DNA of 50,292 nucleotides, taken from a virus. A program made the translations under genes and the position numbers. The stretch is from IMG/VR virus record IMGVR_UViG_3300010885_046061, positions 1 to 50,292 of that record. The stretch is one strand, 5' to 3'. The first letter of the stretch is position 1, and each line of letters starts with the position of its first letter. Below the pieces are notes generated by a model. The model made no database searches. It worked only from the letters and a program-made list of their open reading frames with translations, and had not been told where the DNA came from. Below are positions 1 through 8,171 of this stretch, in pieces.

Positions 1-102
1 ATCGGCACTGCATATCAAAAACTCTATCAGTTCCTAGTAGAACTGAATGTTATTACACCTCCGCAGTCCGATCAAACTGCAACTCCATCTCCATCTGCTT
101 AA
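1..102 (+). CDS. C-terminal end of an unidentified phage protein (partial)
   Basis: An open frame runs from the first base of the window to a TAA at 100-102. It gives 33 residues that end in a Pro/Ser/Thr-rich tail (ITPPQSDQTATPSPSA). The next gene has its ribosome binding site (AAGGAA) directly on this stop and starts at 113, so the two look like members of one operon. Only the tail is visible and I do not recognise the family. The call rests on the uninterrupted frame and the tight junction. Confidence 0.6.
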   Translation: MGTAYQKLYQFLVELNVITPPQSDQTATPSPSA

Positions 103-112
103 GGAAATAATT

Positions 113-802
113 ATGATTAAACACGTAGGTAAACACAGTAACAAAAAATGTGTTATTTTATTCAGAACTGTACCTAACGAGAACCATATGTGTCTTGTTA
201 TCTATCCAGATACCCTGCCTAGACACATTCACGACGACATTATGACAGCTCTAGAAAGTGAGGCAGGACAACAAGCTAAAGAGTTCAGCGACTATCTATT
301 CAGATACACTATGCAAGATGGTAGTAATGCATTAGAGACTTTACACAAAGAAAGCATGATCAAAAAAGTGCCAACTAATCAAGTTATTGTTACTCCTAAT
401 GCTAAGAGCACTGTTCGACTAGATGAATTAAATGGTATATTAGACAAGCTTGCACAAGGTGACGAAGCATTGAAAGAACTAGCAGATTTGGATTCTGCGG
501 CTGGAATGACTGGTAAACGTCGCAGACTCATTGATGGACGCGAACCAGGAGAAGTTAGGGCGCCAAGAGAAAGCCGAAGCACGCCAGCACAAGCAACCGA
601 AAATTTAAATATTAAAGATGTGCTGTCTGACGAAGACTTATCTAAATCCAGACTTGCTCAAGCACAACGTATGCAGAACGAAGCAAAAGTATTGCTAGCG
701 GAGGCTGCAAGATTACAACAAGAAGCGTTACAATTAAATGGCTCAGCAGTCAAAAATGGCACAACAAAATCCAAAAAAACAGCCAAAGCCAAAGAAGCTT
801 AA
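113..802 (+). CDS. Conserved phage protein of unknown function, charged coiled C-terminus
   Basis: A 229-residue protein starting MIKHVGKHSNKKCVILFR. I chose the ATG at 113 because AAGGAA lies 6-7 bases upstream; an in-frame start at 47 would overlap the preceding gene by more than 50 bases. Residues 1-120 look like a compact alpha/beta domain. The middle is basic and disordered-looking (GKRRRLIDGREPGEVRAPRE). Residues 175-210 form an Ala/Gln/Leu-rich helix likely to be a coiled coil, and the end is Lys-rich. From memory, T4-like marine phages carry a protein with a very similar N-terminus, but I know no function for it. The next gene starts inside its 3' end. Confidence 0.85.
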   Translation: MIKHVGKHSNKKCVILFRTVPNENHMCLVIYPDTLPRHIHDDIMTALESEAGQQAKEFSDYLFRYTMQDGSNALETLHKESMIKKVPTNQVIVTPNAKSTVRLDELNGILDKLAQGDEALKELADLDSAAGMTGKRRRLIDGREPGEVRAPRESRSTPAQATENLNIKDVLSDEDLSKSRLAQAQRMQNEAKVLLAEAARLQQEALQLNGSAVKNGTTKSKKTAKAKEA

Positions 803-1094
803 CTTAAACTCGAAAGCTATTTGGAAAAATATTCTTAAAGAAGTTGAAAAAAAAGAAGTACCTGTACATATTCTAGAAAAATTAAATGTTCATCTTAAAG
901 ACGGCACGGTGGTAACAGTTGATATTAAAAAATTATTAGCCGAAGGAGCAGATCCTGACGACATCGAAGAACATGTTACTTCAAGACTTGAAGATCTAGA
1001 TATGTACATAGACAACGTAGACTTTTTTGTAGATATTGATCTAGTAGAAAAAACTGTGCAACCTGAAACAGATAAACTGCTTTCTAAATTATGA
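738..1094 (+). CDS. Small conserved phage protein, unknown function
   Basis: A 118-residue protein with a very basic N-terminus (QQNPKKQPKPKKLNL) and an acidic second half (DPDDIEEHVTSRLEDLDMYIDN). It overlaps the preceding gene by 65 bases in another frame. A second in-frame ATG at 756 would remove six residues and shorten the overlap to 47 bases; neither start has a clear ribosome binding site. Its stop shares ATGA with the start of the dihydrofolate reductase gene (1091-1094), which points to translational coupling. I do not recognise a catalytic domain. The charge pattern would fit a small assembly or binding protein, which is inference only. Confidence 0.8.
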   Translation: MAQQSKMAQQNPKKQPKPKKLNLNSKAIWKNILKEVEKKEVPVHILEKLNVHLKDGTVVTVDIKKLLAEGADPDDIEEHVTSRLEDLDMYIDNVDFFVDIDLVEKTVQPETDKLLSKL

Positions 1095-1594
1095 TCAAAG
1101 CAATATTTGCAGTAGATCATTGGGGAGGTATGGGTCTAAACGGTAGTTTACCCTGGCCTCACCATTCTGAGGATCTACAATATTTTAAAGAACAAACTGA
1201 CAGCGGTATTATCGTTATGGGTAGACATACTTGGGACGATCCTAAAATGCCCAAACCATTACCAGGCCGAACAAATTATATAGTCACTAACAGACCAATT
1301 TTTGGGTATGGTGTGTCTACTATTCGTGGAAACATATCAGAAAAAATAAAACAGATTCAAGATAACTATCCTAAAAAAGATGTATGGATAATCGGCGGAC
1401 CTGGAATTTTAATGGAAACAAAAGATCTAGTAGATCAAGTACATATAACACATTTTAAAGGTCAATATAAAAACGATGTTCAAATTGATCTTAGAAAATA
1501 TTTAACTTTCTTTAGAGCTACCAGCGCCGCAACAAGTTTAGATAAAAAATGTTCTTGGATGACTTATAAAAATATTGACATATTCCGTCGATAA
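1091..1594 (+). CDS. frd: Dihydrofolate reductase
   Basis: This 167-residue protein should reduce dihydrofolate to tetrahydrofolate with NADPH, regenerating the folate oxidised by the thymidylate synthase encoded next. The family signatures are in place: an N-terminal strand (IFAVDHWGGMGLNGSLPW, residues 5-22), an acidic substrate-binding residue in SEDLQYFK near residue 27, the NADPH-binding MGRHTW and PGRTNYIVTNR, and the second glycine motif WIIGGPGIL near residue 100. The length is normal. The order frd-td is the same as in phage T4. It starts inside the stop of the upstream gene (ATGA), so it is probably co-translated. Confidence 0.97.
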   Translation: MIKAIFAVDHWGGMGLNGSLPWPHHSEDLQYFKEQTDSGIIVMGRHTWDDPKMPKPLPGRTNYIVTNRPIFGYGVSTIRGNISEKIKQIQDNYPKKDVWIIGGPGILMETKDLVDQVHITHFKGQYKNDVQIDLRKYLTFFRATSAATSLDKKCSWMTYKNIDIFRR

Positions 1595-1609
1595 AATTAT
1601 ACTTACGTT

Positions 1610-2515
1610 ATGGAACAACAATATTTAAATGCATTAAAATATGTCTTAGACCACGGCGTTAAAAAAACAGACAGAACCGGAACTGGCACTATCAGCGTGT
1701 TTGGTATGCAACAACGCTATAACCTACAAGATGGATTTCCTGCTGTAACTACTAAAAAATTAGCGTGGAAGAGCGTAGTGTCAGAACTACTGTGGTTTAT
1801 TGAAGGCTCCGGAGACGAACTGCGTCTACGAGAGATATTACATGGTAGCAGAGAATCTGAAAAGAAAACCATATGGGCCGACAATGCCACTGCGCCTTAC
1901 TGGACTAATCGATATAAAAAATTTCCACCTCGCGGTCCTCAATTTGAAGGTGATTTGGGTCGTGTGTATGGAGTACAGTGGCGTCATTGGCGTTCTAGTA
2001 AACAACGATTAAATGATGCCAATAACGATGTAGTCAGTGTTGAAGTAGATCAACTCTTAGAATTAATTAAGGGAATAAAAGCAGACCCTCACGGACGAAG
2101 ACATATACTGACTGCATGGAATCCAGGTGAATTACAAGACATGGCCCTGCCACCGTGCCACTGCTTTGCTCAATTTTATGTTGCAGATAATAAACTAAGT
2201 TGTCAAATGTATCAACGAAGCTGTGACATGTTTTTAGGCGTTCCTTTTAACATTGCCAGCTACAGCTTGTTAACTCATATGGTGGCGCAAGTGTGCAATT
2301 TGGATGTCGGAGAGTTTGTTCATGTATTAGGTGATGCACACATTTATTCAAATCACATAGAGCAAGTAAAAGAACAATTATCACGCGAACCTTTACCTGC
2401 GCCACAATTGTGGTTACATCCAGACATTACAGATATCACTAAATTTACCATGACTGATATTCAGTTAGACAACTATCAAAGTTACAGTGCTATTAAAGCA
2501 GACATGGCTGTATGA
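1610..2515 (+). CDS. td: Thymidylate synthase (ThyA type)
   Basis: A 301-residue folate-dependent thymidylate synthase that methylates dUMP to dTMP using methylene-tetrahydrofolate, supplying dTTP for phage DNA synthesis. Visible motifs are the N-terminal DRTGTGTISVFG, the catalytic cysteine Cys183 in LPPCHCFAQFYV, the phosphate-binding RSCDMFLGVPFNIASY, and DAHIYSNH, which contacts the nucleotide sugar. An insertion around residues 125-145 (RSSKQRLNDANNDVVSVE) makes it slightly longer than the E. coli enzyme. There is no sign of an intron, unlike the td gene of T4. It ends in ATGA, overlapping the next start. Confidence 0.98.
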   Translation: MEQQYLNALKYVLDHGVKKTDRTGTGTISVFGMQQRYNLQDGFPAVTTKKLAWKSVVSELLWFIEGSGDELRLREILHGSRESEKKTIWADNATAPYWTNRYKKFPPRGPQFEGDLGRVYGVQWRHWRSSKQRLNDANNDVVSVEVDQLLELIKGIKADPHGRRHILTAWNPGELQDMALPPCHCFAQFYVADNKLSCQMYQRSCDMFLGVPFNIASYSLLTHMVAQVCNLDVGEFVHVLGDAHIYSNHIEQVKEQLSREPLPAPQLWLHPDITDITKFTMTDIQLDNYQSYSAIKADMAV

Positions 2516-2754
2516 AAGTAAAAGTACACGAATTTTTAATGGGCGACGTAGACGACTTTGAAATCTATGTTGCTGAGCCTTTGTATAATTGGGAAAAGAG
2601 CGAACAAGGCCAGTGGGTCATGAATAATGCCATTGACACGCCTTCGTGGCATTCAGGTTGGGATAATAATACTTACGGAAATCGCGTATATATAGTTGCA
2701 GATTTGCAGGAAAAAGATTTAACATATTTTACATTGAAATGGGGAATTAAATGA
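2512..2754 (+). CDS. Small conserved phage protein, unknown function
   Basis: An 80-residue acidic, aromatic-rich protein (VKVHEFLMGDVDDFEIYVAEPLYNW at the start, given in two parts: VKVHEFLMGDVDD and FEIYVAEPLYNW). It contains several tryptophans and a beta-rich end (TYFTLKWGIK). It is joined to its neighbours by ATGA overlaps at both ends (2512-2515 with td, 2751-2754 with the epimerase). I recall similar short proteins near nucleotide-metabolism genes in T4-like marine phages, but no function. No catalytic motif is visible. Confidence 0.85.
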   Translation: MKVKVHEFLMGDVDDFEIYVAEPLYNWEKSEQGQWVMNNAIDTPSWHSGWDNNTYGNRVYIVADLQEKDLTYFTLKWGIK

Positions 2755-3719
2755 GATTTTTAATTACCGGCGGAGCTGGTTTTATAGGTCACAATGTTGT
2801 AAGACAATTAGAACAGTTGGACCACGAATGTTTTATAATAGATAGTGCCACCGATTATGGTTTTGTTCCCAAGGATGAATTGTCTTATTTAATTAGTGCT
2901 CGCAAAAATAGAATTCGTAGTTCTGTACATTATTTAGACCTTAGAGATCATTCCAAAGTAGAAACAATTTTTAAAACGTTTGGTCATACCTGTGATGCTG
3001 TTATTCATTTAGCAAGTTTTCCTAGGCAGAAAGTAGTTAATCAAAATCCAATCTGGGGCAGTGAAGTAATGAGTACTGCGTTAGTAAAATTGCTAGAACT
3101 AACAAAAATTAGTCGAATTCCTAAATTTGTTTATATTAGTAGCAGTATGGTCTACGGCGATTTCACTGATGATGTACGAGAAGATACTGTTTGCAACCCG
3201 CAAGGTCAATACGGAATTATGAAGCTTATGGGAGAACATCTTGTTAAAGATTATCACAGGCGTGGATGTTTCGATTATACCATCATACGCCCCAGTGCAG
3301 TTTACGGAGAGTTGGATGTTGAGGATCGCGTAGTATCTAAATTTATGCTCAGTGCAATGCGGGGACAAACTCTTAAGGTCAATGGTGCAGGGGAGACTCT
3401 TGATTTTACATATGTAGAAGATGCCGCACGTGGTATTATGCAGGCTGCACTCAGTGGTAACGCAAATAATAACACCTATAATATTACAAAAAGTCACAGT
3501 TATAGTCTACTAGATGCTGCTCAACTTGCAGTTAAAATTGCAGGAAAAGGAAACATCGAAGTACGCAACAAAGATACAGACTTTCCTAGCCGCGGCGCTT
3601 TGAACATCGACGCCGCACGTAAAGATTTTGGTTTTGATCCCAAGGTAGACGTTGAAGAAGGATTCCAACGATACCACAATTGGTTTAAAGGCGACCCGTT
3701 TTGGCAGAGCAAAATATAA
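2751..3719 (+). CDS. NAD-dependent nucleotide-sugar epimerase/dehydratase
   Basis: A 322-residue extended short-chain dehydrogenase/reductase. The N-terminus has the Rossmann motif TGGAGFIG (residues 6-13) for NAD binding. The active site shows YISSSMVYG (near 128-136) and the catalytic pair Tyr154/Lys158 in QYGIMK. The family acts on NDP-sugars, for example epimerising UDP-glucose or making dehydrated or epimerised precursors. The exact substrate cannot be read from the sequence. A strong ribosome binding site (GGGGA) precedes the ATG at 2751. Its partner downstream is a DegT aminotransferase, a common pairing for amino-sugar synthesis, and glycosyltransferases lie on the opposite strand. 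Confidence 0.93.
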   Translation: MRFLITGGAGFIGHNVVRQLEQLDHECFIIDSATDYGFVPKDELSYLISARKNRIRSSVHYLDLRDHSKVETIFKTFGHTCDAVIHLASFPRQKVVNQNPIWGSEVMSTALVKLLELTKISRIPKFVYISSSMVYGDFTDDVREDTVCNPQGQYGIMKLMGEHLVKDYHRRGCFDYTIIRPSAVYGELDVEDRVVSKFMLSAMRGQTLKVNGAGETLDFTYVEDAARGIMQAALSGNANNNTYNITKSHSYSLLDAAQLAVKIAGKGNIEVRNKDTDFPSRGALNIDAARKDFGFDPKVDVEEGFQRYHNWFKGDPFWQSKI

Positions 3720-4810
3720 TTCCGTTTTTCGGAGTAAAAAGGCAATATGCCAATCTTCGAAATGAAATACTAGATGTTGTAGATAAAGTCTACAGCACAG
3801 GACAAGTATTAGACGGACATTATACTAAAGAGTTTGAAAAGCAAATTGCAAAAAAATGTCATCGCAGATATGCTGTGGCAGTTAACAGTTGCAGTCAAGG
3901 TTTAATATTTGCTCAACAAGTTTTATTTTTAGAGAATACAAAAATTCTCATCCCCACTATTAGTTTTGTATCCACTATCAACAGTGTGTTGCTGAACGGC
4001 AATGAACCAGTATTGTGTGATACAGATGATCAAGCATTAATAAATTTAGAAAGCGTGGACTACGCCCTTAAAGGAGCAGGTGTACAAGGTGTTATGTATG
4101 TAAACATTTTTGGTAACACCGTCGACTGGAATCGGTTTAAAATGACCACAGATTTCTTCAACGACGATTTAAAGATTATTGAAGATGCTGCACAAAGCTT
4201 TGGTGCTAGTTACAAAGGTGTTCCCAGTGGTGCAATGGGTGATATTAGTGTACTAAGCTTTGACCCAACCAAGAATTTAAACAACTACGGATCAGGTGGT
4301 ATGGTACTAACCGATAACTTGAACATTGCCAATACGTTGATGGATCTCAGGGACAATGGCAAAATTAGTGGACACGAGATTCCAGGCACCAACAGTAAAA
4401 TGAGCGAATCAGATTGCGCTCAAATGTTAGTTAAACTTAAACATTTTGATTCTTGGCAAGCTCGCCGGACACAAATTGCAGAATACTATAACACCGAACT
4501 GAATGATTACGTTGATATACCTAAGACCACAGAAGGTACTGTTCATGCTTGGCACAAATATGTAATTAAACTAAATGATCGAACTGGATTAAAACATCAT
4601 TTAGCAATTAAAGGTGTAGAAACTAAAATACACTACGAATCACCGTTGTACGAGCACCCAGTGGGTTATCCGTATATCAATTATGTTGCTGAATTATATA
4701 GAGAAGCTAGTGCGTTTTGTCAAGAATGTTTAAGTTTACCCATGTATCCTGAACTAACAGATTCTGAAGTTGAATCTATTGTAGAACACATAATAAAATT
4801 TAATTCTTAA
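3701..4810 (+). CDS. DegT/DnrJ/EryC1-type PLP-dependent sugar aminotransferase
   Basis: A 369-residue PLP-dependent aminotransferase of the family that transfers an amino group from glutamate or glutamine to NDP-keto-sugars. Residues 5-35 (IIPFFGVKRQYANLRNEI) are the usual N-terminus. The PLP-binding EDAAQSFGASYKG lies at 161-173 and the Schiff-base lysine is Lys191 in SFDPTKNLNNYGSGG. The apparent start is TTG at 3701; there is no ATG until far inside the conserved fold, and AAGG lies about 10 bases upstream. It therefore starts inside the epimerase gene with a 19-base overlap, which implies coupled expression. Its stop overlaps the convergent acetyltransferase gene. With the epimerase it probably makes an amino sugar. 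Confidence 0.93.
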   Translation: MAEQNIIPFFGVKRQYANLRNEILDVVDKVYSTGQVLDGHYTKEFEKQIAKKCHRRYAVAVNSCSQGLIFAQQVLFLENTKILIPTISFVSTINSVLLNGNEPVLCDTDDQALINLESVDYALKGAGVQGVMYVNIFGNTVDWNRFKMTTDFFNDDLKIIEDAAQSFGASYKGVPSGAMGDISVLSFDPTKNLNNYGSGGMVLTDNLNIANTLMDLRDNGKISGHEIPGTNSKMSESDCAQMLVKLKHFDSWQARRTQIAEYYNTELNDYVDIPKTTEGTVHAWHKYVIKLNDRTGLKHHLAIKGVETKIHYESPLYEHPVGYPYINYVAELYREASAFCQECLSLPMYPELTDSEVESIVEHIIKFNS

Positions 4811-5223
4811 TCTGATTTTTCCGAATTCCAGAACAAGTTTTTAGACCCTTTTGTAGTAGATTTAAATCCATGTCCTTTATAGAACTTAGTTAGTTTGGCC
4901 TGACTTACTTGCCCTTTGTCCCAGGGGTACAATGTTAATACAATATCATCTTCTTTAGCTAAACGTTGAAGCTCAGCCATTGCTCGGGATCCTACACCTT
5001 GTCGCAGCGGGTAAGCTTGAAACCATTTAACTTCTACAGCATCGCGCTTAGACAAGCTAGGCACTAGTTCGAACATGGCAAACTGTTGTTCGTCACCTTT
5101 TCCCCATGTCATGACATGATTATTTTGCCATACTTGTGGATATTCAGAATAAACTTTTTCTATCCACTCTTTAGCACGGGTGCGGTCTGTATTAGATAAT
5201 TTAATAACTTCGTCAATACGCAT
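4807..5223 (-). CDS. GNAT-family N-acetyltransferase
   Basis: A 138-residue protein with the acetyl-CoA-binding motif A of the GNAT fold (YPLRQGVGSRAMAELQRLA, around residues 71-89), followed by a strand (DDIVLTLYPW) and the typical C-terminal LTKFYKGHGF. It should transfer an acyl group from acyl-CoA to an amine; the substrate is unknown. It is the last gene of the minus-strand operon, and its ATG directly follows the stop of the gene at 5224. Its stop overlaps the end of the convergent aminotransferase gene (4807-4810). Acetylation of an amino sugar would fit the neighbours, but that is inference. Confidence 0.85.
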   Translation of the reverse strand: MRIDEVIKLSNTDRTRAKEWIEKVYSEYPQVWQNNHVMTWGKGDEQQFAMFELVPSLSKRDAVEVKWFQAYPLRQGVGSRAMAELQRLAKEDDIVLTLYPWDKGQVSQAKLTKFYKGHGFKSTTKGSKNLFWNSEKSD

Positions 5224-6888
5224 TCAGTATTTAGTGCTATAATATTGTCTGAGCCATGCCCACTCATATGATAACATTAGCTTATTATAGTCGCCGTTAA
5301 CTGAGTTATAGTATTCTATGGCATCGTTTGCGCCTCGAATACTGTACTCTCCAAAGTTACCATTTCCCATTGTTAACCATTTTTTAAGTCTGAATTCAGT
5401 TTCAACATTAGGCTGTTCGATACTAAAATGTTTTAACTTGATAACTTCGCGAAATGCTGTACGCCATGTGGTCCAAGAGTCTTGGTCATAATGTGCAGTG
5501 CCACTTATAATCGGCACAACTTCATGAGCCTTACTTAACGTAAAATCTAATCCACTTTCTATTGTTTCCAGTACCAAACGTTTATTGTAAGCAATCATTG
5601 CCTGATGTCCGTACACCAATCCATTTACTGGATTCCGGGCATGAAAAATATAATGTTTTGGCTCCTGGAAATAATCGGGTTGCCAAGACCAATCAAAATT
5701 TGGATCAACTTCTAATTTAGCAAACACAGCAAAGAACCATGGGGTGTCACTGCGTTCGGCCGCGGCCTTGTATGCGGCCATGCGACCATTTACATTTTGG
5801 ACACGTTCGATGGTATTGTTAAAACGTAGGGCAGGAAATCCAGAGTCTTCCTGGTCCAAAACTTTACACAAATGATTATACCAATGCTCTGCGTCTGGCT
5901 CGCCATTACTGATATAGACTATGTCTAAACAGTCTTCTGTGCGTATAGATTCGCCCCTTTTTTCAACGTTTACGTAAGGATAATCGTAGATTTGTGTGCG
6001 TAAATGTGTCTTAATATCTCGGGGTACTACACAAATACTATTGCTGTTTGTAAAACTTTCCACAGTCCTGTCTTTTTCAGTCCATAAACAAATTTCACTG
6101 TTAAGCAAAATACTAGGCTGATTTGAAAATGCAGCATAGGGGAATTTGAAGTCGTAATTACGAACTTCATCTACTAGATTATCATGATCATAGTACACTT
6201 TTGGACAGGCGTATCTATAGACCTTTTGATCTTCACAGTAGTTAATAACATTAAACCAATCCAATAATTCAAGTTCAACCATTTGCTTTTTAAATGATTC
6301 AACATGAATATAAAATGTATCTCCGCGTTTTTGATTACCACTGGGGAAACAATGAATCATTTCCTCATGCCATTGAGCAGGATGCCAAGTGAAATCAAAT
6401 GCTAGATAATCGCAGACACTGCTAATAACCCAGATATATTCTGTGGTAGCTAAATTCACTATACGTTTAAGCACGTTTAAATGATCTGACACGTAACGAG
6501 TAGATTTAATCGAAGGATATTTTTCTTTAAGAGCAGTAAGTTGCACTTGACTCTCCGGATTCATAAAATCCATATAGAAAATGTCAACTGACTGATTACG
6601 GTCAATTTGACCTTCGCCCGTACGCCAATGCCATTTATGTTCAGTAGTGCCTTTAGGCACCAGCATTGTGCCTCCGTGATCCTGCCATTGGCTAGACCAA
6701 ACATGTGTATGATCTGCTTCGTATATAGGAGGGCGCCACCAAAAATCAAAATTGCTATAGTTATTTAGGCCATTGATATACCAAAAATATTCAGTTCGGC
6801 ATAATGCATCAGCCTCTTCCAGAGAGGCTGCGGGTCGTTCAAATGTAAATAAATTTGGCTTTGGGCCTGTATAAAAAACATCAAACAT
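5224..6888 (-). CDS. Three-repeat GT-A-like protein (glycosyltransferase-related)
   Basis: A 554-residue protein built from three related modules. Each has a strand like FDVFY/VDIFY/LDIVY (residues 2-6, 101-105, 321-325), then TEYFW/TEYIW/TPWFF, then FDFWW/FDFTW/FDWSW (near 47, 164 and 398). The third module (320-480) is clearly related to the protein at 20172-21098: NGRMAAYKAAAERSDT, then ARNPVNGLVYGHQA, then WRTAFREVIK. At the place where that paralogue has the metal-binding DGD, none of the three modules has DxD, so it may not be catalytic. It starts with an 8-base overlap (ATGTTTGA) on the dCMP deaminase gene and abuts the acetyltransferase. A role in glycan handling is likely but unproven. 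Confidence 0.72.
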   Translation of the reverse strand: MFDVFYTGPKPNLFTFERPAASLEEADALCRTEYFWYINGLNNYSNFDFWWRPPIYEADHTHVWSSQWQDHGGTMLVPKGTTEHKWHWRTGEGQIDRNQSVDIFYMDFMNPESQVQLTALKEKYPSIKSTRYVSDHLNVLKRIVNLATTEYIWVISSVCDYLAFDFTWHPAQWHEEMIHCFPSGNQKRGDTFYIHVESFKKQMVELELLDWFNVINYCEDQKVYRYACPKVYYDHDNLVDEVRNYDFKFPYAAFSNQPSILLNSEICLWTEKDRTVESFTNSNSICVVPRDIKTHLRTQIYDYPYVNVEKRGESIRTEDCLDIVYISNGEPDAEHWYNHLCKVLDQEDSGFPALRFNNTIERVQNVNGRMAAYKAAAERSDTPWFFAVFAKLEVDPNFDWSWQPDYFQEPKHYIFHARNPVNGLVYGHQAMIAYNKRLVLETIESGLDFTLSKAHEVVPIISGTAHYDQDSWTTWRTAFREVIKLKHFSIEQPNVETEFRLKKWLTMGNGNFGEYSIRGANDAIEYYNSVNGDYNKLMLSYEWAWLRQYYSTKY

Positions 6889-7414
6889 TTATCTGTTCAA
6901 CCTCAATTTTACACTTTTCTAAAAATTCAATTCCAGAACTGTCTCGATAAGCTTGACCGAAGTATACTTTTTTTATCCCGCTTTGATAAATTAATTTGGA
7001 ACAGTCCAAGCAGGGACTATGAGTTATAAACATAATAGCTCCTTCACCGCTTTCACCGCACTTAGCCAATTTTGCAATCGCGTTAGATTCTGCATGAAGC
7101 ACCTCTGCTTTAGTTTTTAGCCGATAGCGTCTATCGATTTCAAAACTTTCGCTATCGTTAGCAACTACGACAGTTTCATCAAATGGCCATCTTTCGTAAA
7201 TTTCTTCAGGGTCTAACCAGCCGCCTGCATCGCGACTCATATAGTCTTTGTCTTCACAGTCGTTGTCCCACCCAGACGGCATACCATTATAACCAATACT
7301 GATAATTCTATCATCTTTAACTACAATAGCACCGACGTGTAATCGTCGTGCAGTACTACACTCAGCAAAAGTTTGTGCTGTTGTCATGTAAGCTTTTATC
7401 AATTTTTGTTTCAT
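6881..7414 (-). CDS. cd: dCMP/deoxycytidylate deaminase
   Basis: A 177-residue zinc-dependent deaminase that converts dCMP to dUMP, feeding thymidylate synthase. The zinc site is visible as LHAES (His107, catalytic Glu109) and SPCLDCS (Cys135, Cys138). An N-terminal stretch with several Cys and His (ECSTARRLHVGAIVV) matches the family. I chose the ATG at 7414 because it gives an ATGA overlap with the upstream stop; an upstream in-frame TTG at 7426 would add four residues. An insertion at residues 60-100, rich in acidic residues, separates the N-terminal strand from the HAE motif. In T4 the same enzyme is allosterically controlled by dCTP and dTTP. Confidence 0.95.
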   Translation of the reverse strand: MKQKLIKAYMTTAQTFAECSTARRLHVGAIVVKDDRIISIGYNGMPSGWDNDCEDKDYMSRDAGGWLDPEEIYERWPFDETVVVANDSESFEIDRRYRLKTKAEVLHAESNAIAKLAKCGESGEGAIMFITHSPCLDCSKLIYQSGIKKVYFGQAYRDSSGIEFLEKCKIEVEQINV

Positions 7415-8106
7415 TTTCTTAACCAAGAAATATCATCCCAATTGTTGCCTGTTGGATTAAATCTATTAGAAACTCTATTATATAACTCAATATCAGGTAA
7501 CAAATATTCCATTATTTTTTCGTTAGGTGAAGAATTAAATTTTTCTTTAACGTCTAGTTCCAGATTCTTTTTTAACTCAGAGGAAATATTTGACTCACTG
7601 TCGGTTGCCAAATAATTATGTATATAGATTTTATATTTTTCTAATAGTTTCGCAATTGCCCATTTTACTCCATCATGATTTTTTACAGGTTCCATGGGAA
7701 TCCAATCAATTTGATTACAAAAGTCTTCGTAATAATTATAAACATACCCATAAGAATGTATGTCTACGATAGGAGTACTCAATACAAAATTTTGTAATTC
7801 AATATTTTTATAAAATTCAGTTATTAAATTTTTTTTAAATAACCATTCTGCTATTGCTTTATATCGCCTAGTTAAAGGATCTGACATCAAAGAAAAAACA
7901 TGACTTTTATCCCAATTAATTTCTGAAAACGGTATTTGTCTCCAACGACAGTTTTGATTAAACGTAGACGTTAAAAAAACGGAACCACATTTTAAAGTTG
8001 CAATGCACGTTAATACTTCACAGGTATATACCGCTGCCGTGGCTCCGGGACTTCTTTCGAATTTATTAAATTCTTCAACTTCTAAGATATAAGGAGTTAT
8101 GTCCAT
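7411..8106 (-). CDS. Sulfotransferase-like protein
   Basis: A 231-residue protein with two features that resemble PAPS-dependent sulfotransferases. One is a candidate 5'-phosphosulfate loop, TLKCGSVFLTSTF (about residues 37-49). The other is a candidate 3'-phosphate-binding element, SDPLTRRYKAIAEWL (about 75-89, like the RDP-x-x-R-x-x-S-x-Y of the family). The rest is Asn/Lys-rich and shows no clear match. A strong sigma70-like promoter lies directly upstream, leaving almost no leader. It could transfer sulfate to a glycan. An APS-kinase-like gene two genes upstream would fit such a role. The family call is tentative because both motifs are imperfect. Confidence 0.5.
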   Translation of the reverse strand: MDITPYILEVEEFNKFERSPGATAAVYTCEVLTCIATLKCGSVFLTSTFNQNCRWRQIPFSEINWDKSHVFSLMSDPLTRRYKAIAEWLFKKNLITEFYKNIELQNFVLSTPIVDIHSYGYVYNYYEDFCNQIDWIPMEPVKNHDGVKWAIAKLLEKYKIYIHNYLATDSESNISSELKKNLELDVKEKFNSSPNEKIMEYLLPDIELYNRVSNRFNPTGNNWDDISWLRK

Positions 8107-8115
8107 GGTTTATAA

Positions 8116-8144
8116 ATTATAGTTAATAGATGTCAACTTGTCAA
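8116..8144 (-). promoter_or_regulatory. Consensus sigma70 promoter
   Basis: On the minus strand TTGACA lies at 8144-8139 and TATAAT at 8121-8116, separated by 17 bases. Both hexamers match the bacterial consensus exactly. Transcription would begin near 8109 and the ATG is at 8106, so the message would be almost leaderless. It should drive the sulfotransferase-like gene, dCMP deaminase, the three-repeat protein and the acetyltransferase. A second TTGACA overlaps the spacer but is too close to the -10 to serve. Confidence 0.8.
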
Positions 8145-8171
8145 ATATTAATTACCTGATAATAAAATATT

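Noticed and set aside
7415-7426. Upstream TTG start for the dCMP deaminase
   Set aside because: It adds only four residues and loses the ATGA junction; the ATG at 7414 fits better. The same reasoning set aside the TTG at 16448, at 20178 and at 26700.
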